Below are positions 30,766-36,347 of a stretch of DNA of 36,347 nt, piece by piece; position 1 is the stretch's first letter, and each line of letters opens with the position of its first letter. The notes below the pieces were generated by a model that did no database searches, was not told the origin of the DNA, and worked only from the letters and a program-made list of their open reading frames with translations. A program made the position numbers and the translations under genes. Location: assembly GCA_017554385.1 (NCBI GenBank), contig JAFZIL010000078.1, forward strand, positions 1 to 36,347, in the 5' to 3' direction. Source of the DNA: Prevotella sp. GTDB lineage: Bacteria > Bacteroidota > Bacteroidia > Bacteroidales > Bacteroidaceae.

Positions 30766-33336
30766 TTACTTGACGACATATTTCTTGTTGCCTCGCAGGT
30801 AGACACCCTTGTGTGGGCTGCCCGTCACGTAGCGACCCAACAGATCGGTGGTCACGCTGCGTCTCGTCGTGGGGAGGGTGGCATCGCCAATGGCGTCGAC
30901 CCCTTTGGAGGTGAGCACGACATTGTCGAAGCCGATGATCTTCTCCGAGCCGTTGTAGTTGTGCATGGCCGAGAGCTGGATGGTGGTTGAGGCTATACCG
31001 TCACTGGTGAAGTCGAGGGTCACCTGCTGCCACTCTTCCTTGTTGTCGAGTGAAGGTGCCTGGAGCGAGGGTCCGTCCTGCGTCACCACGTTGACATAGA
31101 CATCGCCGCCCAGTCCGCTCTTCCATACGTCGGCAGTGAGCGTGTACTCGCCCTCGGGTAAGAGCAGTTCCTGACAGAGCTTGATGGTGGAGGTGCCCCA
31201 GTTCTGGCGCACCCAGTAGGTTTGCTGGCTACCCGTTGAGGGAGCGGGCTTTGAGCCGAAGAAGCGGTCGAAGTAGAGGTCGCCCGTCTTCAGGGCGGTG
31301 AGGTCGTTCTCGTTGCGCGAGGTGTAGTCGACAGTCCAGCCTTCGGGCACGTAGATGGCGCGGTCGCTTGTGACGCCGCTGCCCTCCATCGGGGCGTAGC
31401 TACCCTCGAAGCCGCCGTTCTGCAGCTCGCGCGGCAGGTTCTGGTTGTGCTGAGCCCTGATAGCTGCCTTGGCCTGTTCCACCAGTGCCTGTACGGTCAA
31501 TGGTGAGCAGCAGGCGTAGTAGTCGGTCAGCACGAGACAGCTGTGGTTATTGGCTTCGCCATAAGTATCGACGGTACCACCTGGCAGGTTCTTGTCCTCG
31601 ATGACCTGGTCAACGAGTCCGTTGCGGTAGATGGTGAGCACCTCGCCGTCGTAGGTCAGGGTAATGATGACTGTCGAGAGCTTCGTGGGGTGGTTGTCAC
31701 CACTGGTGCCGGTGCTGTTGTAGGCCCAGTTGTCGCTGGTGAGCAGTCGGTTTTGGCTACGGTAGACCTTGCCGTTGATGCTGATCTCTGGATACTGGTC
31801 GGTGGCATTGATGCTGTAGACGATACCACCGTCGCCCTCCTGATAGTGGTTGATGGTGAACAGCGTACCCTCGTATTTTGCTGCGTTCAGCTCGAAGGCC
31901 ATCGTGACCGTCCTGTTCGGCGACAGGCAGATGCAGTCCACGCGCGGGTCCTCGTCTTCGCTGCTCTCCTTGGTCAGCTCCTCCTGCCAGTCGTAGTCGC
32001 AGTGCAGGGCGGTGGGGTAGCCCTTCGGATAGTTCTTGTTCACCATCCAATAGTAATAGTCGCCCTGAATCCATCCTATGCGCAGGGGTGAGTTTTTCGA
32101 GCCGGGGATGACGAAGGGGCGCGCGTTGTTCTTCGGCGAGTCATGGGTGATCTGTTCCGACGAGGCCACCGTGCCGTCGTCATCGATGGTGTAGCGCCAG
32201 ATCTCGTAGACGCCGTCCTTGTTGTACTGTCCGTCCTTCGTGGGGATGCTCACGTACATATCATTAATATGATCAGGGTCGAGGGTCATGCCGCCTGAAT
32301 AGCAGCGCTCGGTCTGGTTCCAGTTCTGGTGGAAGGCGTGGCCGGCATACTGTACCCAGGTGTTCTTCCACGCCGAGCCGTTCCAGCGGGCATACCAGTA
32401 GGTGTGCGAGGTTTTCGCGTCGTCGATATGGGGATAGGCAATGACGGGATGCTCGTCCTGGTCGAGTACGATCTGCCATACCCAGTTGCGGATGCCTGCC
32501 GTCTTGTCGACGATGGTAGCGGGATACTGGTTAGCATAGGAGTCGGTCTTCGAGACGTTGAACGGTCCGTCGCTGATGACCTTGAGCTGCTTGCCGTTGA
32601 GGTCGCGCAGGATGGGGCCGTTGCCCTCGTTGATGTCAATGACGTTGAAGTAGAGCCAGTTGGGCATCTCGTTGTCTGGATGGCCGGTGGTGTAGCTCAC
32701 GTAGATCTTGTCCTTGCCGTTGCTCGCATATTTGGCGTAGGGACGGGCACCGGTGGATTGCACAATCTGCTTCGGACCGAAGTCGAACTGGCAGTTGTCG
32801 TCGGCATCGGGCATGGTGATGCGGGCGAGGGTGGGGTGCCAGTTGATGCCGCGCCAGCAGAGGTAGACGTGCTGCGGGTCGTCGCTCATGATGAAAGGCG
32901 AGGGATAGGTGGTGTTGTTGGCCGTGGTCAGATACTTCTCGTCGCCAAGGGCGGTGATGTCACCGGGTTTCCGGGATATGCGGTACCATATCTTCGCCTC
33001 GTCGGTGTGACGGGTGTAGAAGATCATCACACGCTCGTCGGGCAGCACCACGAACGTTGGGTTGTTGTGGTCGTCGGGTTGGAAATAGCTGCGTATGAGC
33101 ACGTCGGTCTTACGGCTTTTCACCCAGTCGTACTGCGTGGCCATGACGTTGCCGTGCACGTCGATATAGCCTAAGTATGTGGCGTTGATAGTTCCGGCGG
33201 TGTTCTCGTAGTGCAGGGCGCGCGGGTCGGCAAACCAGCACCATGCACCTTCGTTGGCCACAACATTCGAAGCCATTGCCACAAGCGTCTGCAGCATCCA
33301 TGCAATGCAGATGGAGAGAAGTCTGTTATTTGTCAT
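30766..33336 (-). CDS. Secreted BNR-family protein with LamG-like and galactose-binding-like domains
   Basis: 856 residues. The signal peptide (about 1-22) is followed by a BNR_4-type beta-propeller domain (about 25-445, 'GAWCWFADPRALHYENTAGTIN', 'VMIFYTRHTDEAKIWYR', 'HPVIAYPHIDD'), a LamG/concanavalin-like domain (about 465-600), a galactose-binding-like jelly roll (about 645-800, 'LLPEGEYTLTADVWKSGLG') and a short C-terminal sorting-like motif 'HKGVYLRGNKKYVVK'. BNR_4 proteins include polysaccharide lyases and hydrolases acting on plant or algal glycans, so a carbohydrate-degrading enzyme is inferred; no catalytic residues were assigned. It stands alone, without SusC/D partners. No canonical -7 element was seen upstream. 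Confidence 0.83.
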   Translation of the reverse strand: MTNNRLLSICIAWMLQTLVAMASNVVANEGAWCWFADPRALHYENTAGTINATYLGYIDVHGNVMATQYDWVKSRKTDVLIRSYFQPDDHNNPTFVVLPDERVMIFYTRHTDEAKIWYRISRKPGDITALGDEKYLTTANNTTYPSPFIMSDDPQHVYLCWRGINWHPTLARITMPDADDNCQFDFGPKQIVQSTGARPYAKYASNGKDKIYVSYTTGHPDNEMPNWLYFNVIDINEGNGPILRDLNGKQLKVISDGPFNVSKTDSYANQYPATIVDKTAGIRNWVWQIVLDQDEHPVIAYPHIDDAKTSHTYWYARWNGSAWKNTWVQYAGHAFHQNWNQTERCYSGGMTLDPDHINDMYVSIPTKDGQYNKDGVYEIWRYTIDDDGTVASSEQITHDSPKNNARPFVIPGSKNSPLRIGWIQGDYYYWMVNKNYPKGYPTALHCDYDWQEELTKESSEDEDPRVDCICLSPNRTVTMAFELNAAKYEGTLFTINHYQEGDGGIVYSINATDQYPEISINGKVYRSQNRLLTSDNWAYNSTGTSGDNHPTKLSTVIITLTYDGEVLTIYRNGLVDQVIEDKNLPGGTVDTYGEANNHSCLVLTDYYACCSPLTVQALVEQAKAAIRAQHNQNLPRELQNGGFEGSYAPMEGSGVTSDRAIYVPEGWTVDYTSRNENDLTALKTGDLYFDRFFGSKPAPSTGSQQTYWVRQNWGTSTIKLCQELLLPEGEYTLTADVWKSGLGGDVYVNVVTQDGPSLQAPSLDNKEEWQQVTLDFTSDGIASTTIQLSAMHNYNGSEKIIGFDNVVLTSKGVDAIGDATLPTTRRSVTTDLLGRYVTGSPHKGVYLRGNKKYVVK

Positions 33337-33400
33337 TTTTTTGTAGTTAGTAGTTATTCATTAGTATAAACTTGTTGCCACAACAGATGTGTAGAAAAGC

Positions 33401-33437
33401 AAAACGGGCTGCAGCCTCTCAGCTACATCCCGTTTTT
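33401..33437 (-). terminator. Terminator of rpmH
   Basis: ACGGG/CCCGT outer stem and TGTAGC/GCTGCA inner stem on the minus strand, followed by a T run (CCCGTTTTGC). It separates rpmH from the BNR gene. Confidence 0.8.
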
Positions 33438-33455
33438 GTCTGTGTCGGACGAAGC

Positions 33456-33611
33456 TTACTTACCGTGGCGCTCGTCAGAAACAGTCAACTTCTTGCGACC
33501 CTTTGCGCGGCGTGAAGCCAGGACGCGACGGCCGTTCTTGGTGGCCATGCGCTCGCGGAAACCATGCTTGTTCACGCGGCGGCGATTGTGCGGTTGAAAT
33601 GTTCTTTTCAT
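33456..33611 (-). CDS. rpmH: 50S ribosomal protein L34
   Basis: 51 residues, extremely basic. The protein reads [18 protein letters not shown] at the start and ends [11 protein letters not shown], matching L34, one of the smallest large-subunit proteins. Size is slightly longer than E. coli L34 (46 residues), with the extra at the C-terminus as is usual in Bacteroidetes. It stands alone here with its own promoter and a strong terminator; the dnaA or rnpA neighbours that flank it in many other phyla are not seen. Confidence 0.97.
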   Translation of the reverse strand: MKRTFQPHNRRRVNKHGFRERMATKNGRRVLASRRAKGRKKLTVSDERHGK

Positions 33612-33657
33612 TGCAATGATTCTTTATTTATTAGTACTAATCTTTCGATTTGGGCTG

Positions 33658-33688
33658 CAAAATTACGCAAATCTTTTGGAATACGCAA
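33658..33688 (-). promoter_or_regulatory. Promoter of rpmH
   Basis: The minus strand has a -7 element TAATTTTG (33665-33658) and a TTG at 33688-33686 with about 20 bases between, about 45 bases before the rpmH start. It faces away from the efp promoter, a divergent arrangement. Confidence 0.65.
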
Positions 33689-33701
33689 GTTTTTCTTAAA
33701 A

Positions 33702-33729
33702 AATTATGAATTATGAATTAAGAATAATT
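33702..33729. repeat. Heptad tract AATTATG upstream of efp
   Basis: Units AATTATG, AATTATG, AATTAAG, AATAATT in phase, ending 3 bases before the efp -7 element and occupying its -33 region. Confidence 0.8.
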
Positions 33730-33732
33730 TTG

Positions 33733-33740
33733 TACCTTTG
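33733..33740 (+). promoter_or_regulatory. -7 element of efp
   Basis: TACCTTTG (TAnnTTTG), 37 bases before the efp ATG at 33778. Confidence 0.65.
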
Positions 33741-33777
33741 CACTCGGAATTCAATAATTTATCACTTTATAATCCGT

Positions 33778-34344
33778 ATGATTAATTCACAAGACATTAA
33801 GAAAGGCACCGCCATTCGCATGGACGGCGCCATTTGGGTTTGCATCGATTTCCAGCATCGCAAGCCGGGTAAGGGTAACACCATTATGATCATCAAGTTG
33901 AAGAACGTCAGCGACGGCCGTGTGCTGGAGCGCCGCTTCAACATCGGAGAGAAGCTCGAGGATGTGATTATCGAGCGCCGTCCCTATCAGTATCTCTATG
34001 AGGACCAGTCGGGCCGTATCTTCATGAACCAGGAGACCTTCGAGCAGATTCCCATCGACAACGAGCTCGTTATCGGTCATGAGTATATGAAGGAGAGCGA
34101 CATCGTGGAAGTGGTGAGCGACACCACCGACGGTACCATCCTCTATGCTGAGATGCCCGTGAAGACCATCCTGCGCGTCACCCACTCTGAGCCTGGCATC
34201 AAGGGCGACACCGCCACCAACACGCTGAAGCCCGCTACCGTTGAGACCGGTGCCGAGGTACGCGTGCCCCTGTTCATCAACGAGGGCGACCTGATTCAGG
34301 TTGACACTCGTGACGGCAGCTACCTGGCTCGTGCCAAGGAGTAA
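33778..34344 (+). CDS. efp: Translation elongation factor P
   Basis: 188 residues, full length. EF-P rescues ribosomes stalled on polyproline. Domain I (1-60) carries the tip loop 'KPGKGN' with Lys32 at the position modified in other bacteria. Domains II and III follow ('RRPYQYLYED', then 'GDTATNTLKPATVETGAEVRVPLFI', then 'DTRDGSYLARAKE'). The start at 33778 (MINSQDIKKG) is preferred over an upstream in-frame ATG because the -7 element lies between them. Downstream is a terminator-like hairpin. Confidence 0.97.
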   Translation: MINSQDIKKGTAIRMDGAIWVCIDFQHRKPGKGNTIMIIKLKNVSDGRVLERRFNIGEKLEDVIIERRPYQYLYEDQSGRIFMNQETFEQIPIDNELVIGHEYMKESDIVEVVSDTTDGTILYAEMPVKTILRVTHSEPGIKGDTATNTLKPATVETGAEVRVPLFINEGDLIQVDTRDGSYLARAKE

Positions 34345-34371
34345 TAAGAAATACCCTTTCTATGATCATGG

Positions 34372-34411
34372 GGGCGTGTCATGTTTTTGGCATGCCCTCT
34401 TTATTTATCTC
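34372..34411 (+). terminator. Terminator of efp
   Basis: GGGCGTG (34372-34378) pairs with CATGCCC (34391-34397), followed by a T-rich stretch TCTTTATTTATC. Confidence 0.65.
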
Positions 34412-34487
34412 TTTTTGCTACACAATATTTTTTCCCCTTTCGTGTTATATACTATATACATTAATTAAATAGAAAACTTATTCCGCT

Positions 34488-35858
34488 ATGAAGAAATGTC
34501 TTTTTTTGTTATCGGCAATCGTTGCATGCTGCATGATGCCGTCGTGTTCGTCCGCTTCTGACGATGAGGAGGATAAAAAAGAAATTGTGGAAGAAGAAAA
34601 GAAGGACAATACCGAAGAAGTAATAGACGACGACGGAGACGTAGAGAAAAACGACTCCGACGATGTGGTCTACATGTTGCCGAGAACCACACCTGTGGTT
34701 TTGTCGGCAGCGCAGAAGGTGTTTGCCAACGATAACAACAGCTTCACGCTTAGCTTCCTGAAAACTATGAACGAAGCTGTAAACAGCGGCAAGGGTTTCG
34801 TCTGCTCTCCACTGAGCATTACCTATGTGCTGGCCATGGTGAACGATGCTGCTTCAGGCGAGACCGAGCAGGAACTGGAGCAGACGCTCGGCTTCCACAA
34901 AGGAGGCATCCAGGCGGTGAACGGCTATTGCAAGAACCTGATTGACAATCTGCCGAAGGTCGACGAGAACGTGCAGTTGACCATTGCCAATGCCATCTTT
35001 CTCAATAAGATTTACACGTTGAGAGACCAGTTCCTGAAGGACATGAAGACGTATTACGATGCCAAGGCCGAGGCCCTCGACTTCTCTTCGCCCGCCACGC
35101 TTGGCTACATCAACGGCTGGTGCAACGAGAAGACGCAAGGCATGATACCCACCATTCTGAACGAAGTGGATCCAGATGCGGTGTCCTATCTGCTGAATGC
35201 CATCTACTTCAAGGCCAACTGGATGTCAAAGTTCGACCCCAGTAAGACGAAGACGGAAACCTTCGCCACTCCCACTGGCACCAAGCAGATACCCTTGATG
35301 CATCAGAACGTGATGACCGGATACATGAAAACCGACGACTACGCAGCCGTCACCATGCCATACGGAAGCGGTCTGTGGAATATGACTGTGCTGTTGCCCG
35401 AGGAAGGTAAGACCACCGACGACGTGATCAGCATCCTGGCTAAAGAAGGATGGTTGACAGACTACGACAAGAATCCGCTGATGGGCTATAGGGAAGCAGA
35501 GGTAGACCTGAAGCTGCCGCGATTCGAGACTTCGACGGATACGAATGATTTCGGATCACTTGTCGGAATGCTGAAGGAAATGGGTATCCAGCAGGCTTTC
35601 AACCCGAAGAAGGCCGAGATCCTGAATATGTGTGATGTGCCGGTCTTTATTTCCATGATGCGTCAGAAAGCCAAGATCGAGGTCAACGAAGAAGGCTCGA
35701 AGATGGCAGCCGTGACAGTCGCTCAGATGGATGCTACCTCAATGGCGCCTGATGAAATGGTCAAGGCCGACTTCCATGCCAACCGTCCTTTTGTCTACCT
35801 CATCCACGAGGCCAGCTCGGGCGTCATACTCTTCGTCGGAAAATATACCGGAGAATAA
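34488..35858 (+). CDS. Lipoprotein serpin (serine protease inhibitor family)
   Basis: 456 residues. The lipoprotein signal ends at the lipobox MPSC with Cys20, and a strongly acidic spacer (about 25-62, Glu/Asp/Lys-rich) holds the domain off the membrane. The serpin fold is clear: 'NSGKGFVCSPLSITYVLAMVNDAASGETEQEL', 'NAIYFKANWMSKFD', 'NMTVLLPEEG' and the reactive-centre hinge 'VNEEGSKMAAVT' (Glu401, Glu402, Gly403), then 'ANRPFVYLIHEASSGVILFVGKY'. A short, small-residue hinge suggests an inhibitor. By counting 17 residues from the hinge, P1 would be Thr with P1' Ser in 'DATSMAP', which points to an elastase-like or papain-like target, though this is uncertain. The likely role is protection from host or rival proteases. 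Confidence 0.93.
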   Translation: MKKCLFLLSAIVACCMMPSCSSASDDEEDKKEIVEEEKKDNTEEVIDDDGDVEKNDSDDVVYMLPRTTPVVLSAAQKVFANDNNSFTLSFLKTMNEAVNSGKGFVCSPLSITYVLAMVNDAASGETEQELEQTLGFHKGGIQAVNGYCKNLIDNLPKVDENVQLTIANAIFLNKIYTLRDQFLKDMKTYYDAKAEALDFSSPATLGYINGWCNEKTQGMIPTILNEVDPDAVSYLLNAIYFKANWMSKFDPSKTKTETFATPTGTKQIPLMHQNVMTGYMKTDDYAAVTMPYGSGLWNMTVLLPEEGKTTDDVISILAKEGWLTDYDKNPLMGYREAEVDLKLPRFETSTDTNDFGSLVGMLKEMGIQQAFNPKKAEILNMCDVPVFISMMRQKAKIEVNEEGSKMAAVTVAQMDATSMAPDEMVKADFHANRPFVYLIHEASSGVILFVGKYTGE

Positions 35859-35900
35859 AAGTGTGATAGCAAACAAGGTAGAAACAATAGTTAGGCAGAG

Positions 35901-36347
35901 ATGAAGTATTCGTTTATAGTGCCAGTGTTCAACCGCCCTGAAGAAGTCGACGAACTGCTGCGGAGCATGTGTCAGCAGACGATGAAGGACTTTGAGGTAA
36001 TCATCGTGGAGGACGGCTCGAAGAACCCCTGTAAGGATGTCTGTGATAAGTATTCAGGGCAGCTGGACCTGCACTACTATTATAAGGAGAACAGCGGTCC
36101 CGGCCAGAGCCGTAACTACGGTGCCGAGCGTGCCCAAGGCGAGTGGCTTATTGTGCTCGACTCGGACGTGGTATTGCCGAAAGATTATATGGCAAGTGTA
36201 GAGTGTAGAGTGGAGAGTGTAGAGTTCTTGCCTTGCAAGCGTCCTTCGGCCGAGCGTGCTACCGCTCCTCAGGCTACTGCCTCAGGAAAAGGCAGTGCGG
36301 TAGCCCGCTCGGCCGAAGGACGCTTGCAAGGCAAGAACTCTACACTC
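35901..36347 (+). CDS. Family 2 glycosyltransferase, 3' end outside window, interrupted by a palindromic element
   Basis: The ATG at 35901 begins 'MKYSFIVPVFNRPEEVDELL', a GT-A family 2 start, with 'FEVIIVEDGSK', 'ENSGPGQSRNYGAERAQGEW' and the metal-binding 'LDSDVVLP' in order. The reading frame then enters a heptad tract (36195) and a large inverted repeat (36215-36347) and stays open to the window end for 51 further codons (ending ...GRLQGKNSTL). This stretch has no similarity to any GT2. The enzyme may be disrupted, or may tolerate the insertion in a loop after the nucleotide-sugar site. The 3' end is not in the window. Confidence 0.85.
   Translation, partial: MKYSFIVPVFNRPEEVDELLRSMCQQTMKDFEVIIVEDGSKNPCKDVCDKYSGQLDLHYYYKENSGPGQSRNYGAERAQGEWLIVLDSDVVLPKDYMASVECRVESVEFLPCKRPSAERATAPQATASGKGSAVARSAEGRLQGKNSTL
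36195..36222 (+). repeat. Heptad tract AGTGTAG in the glycosyltransferase gene
   Basis: Units AGTGTAG, AGTGTAG, AGTGGAG, AGTGTAG in phase. The last unit runs into the left arm of the palindromic element, and the complementary sequence (CTCTACACTC) closes the right arm at the window end. Confidence 0.92.
36215..36347. repeat. Large nested palindromic element (42-base exact arms)
   Basis: Left arm 36215-36256 and right arm 36306-36347 are exact reverse complements. Inside, GCTACCGC (36258-36265) pairs with GCGGTAGC (36297-36304) and ACTGCC with GGCAGT near the centre, so one long nearly perfect hairpin of about 133 bases forms. The window stops at the arm, so the true end may lie further on. 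One arm occurs alone at 13614-13646 and, degenerate, at 15218-15250. Confidence 0.95.

Overview
The window looks like chromosomal DNA of a Bacteroidetes bacterium, most likely Prevotella or a close relative. This rests on the Bacteroidetes -7 promoter element TAnnTTTG upstream of several genes, secreted proteins ending in a 'LPKG(V/I)YIVxGRKxVV(K/R)' type C-terminal domain, and the sequences of RecO, L34, S20 and EF-P. The assignment is an inference, because no 16S gene is present.

Layout. 1-13670: a cell-surface block holding the 3' end of a large secreted protein, a 1720-residue protein with LRR and dockerin domains, and a 2668-residue multi-domain protein (cohesin-like, CARDB, Calx-beta, Big_5, InlB-B). 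13744-17992: outer-membrane TonB receptor, periplasmic-binding lipoprotein and FecCD permease, an uptake system for cobalamin, haem or a siderophore without its ATPase. 18044-21458: NodB-like deacetylase, acyl carrier protein, MBOAT acyltransferase and SGNH-like protein, a probable O-acylation module. 21573-22978: rpsT and tRNA-Glu (minus), recO (plus). 22918-26361 (minus): GH30-like and GH16 glucan hydrolases. 26451-29474 (minus): ECF sigma factor, membrane anti-sigma-like protein and a 576-residue secreted protein of unknown function. 29688-30380: HAD hydrolase. 30766-33336 (minus): secreted BNR-type protein. 33456-33611 (minus): rpmH. 33778-35858: efp and a lipoprotein serpin. 35901-end: a family 2 glycosyltransferase cut by the window edge.

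The most unusual feature is a layer of short tandem repeats that crosses these genes. I count thirteen tracts, all with a seven-base unit but with different unit sequences. They sit at gene borders, where they supply stop codons and one start codon, directly upstream of -7 promoter elements (tRNA-Glu, recO, efp), in a signal-peptide sequence, and inside reading frames. Two further tracts have a nine-base unit and one has a 21-base unit. A palindromic element with 42-base exact arms, flanked by the same heptads, lies in the glycosyltransferase gene. Related 33-base single arms lie in two other genes and in different reading frames. Together these look like a family of small inserting or expanding elements that rewrite gene ends, promoters and protein loops. 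I do not recognise a published description of it in this group.
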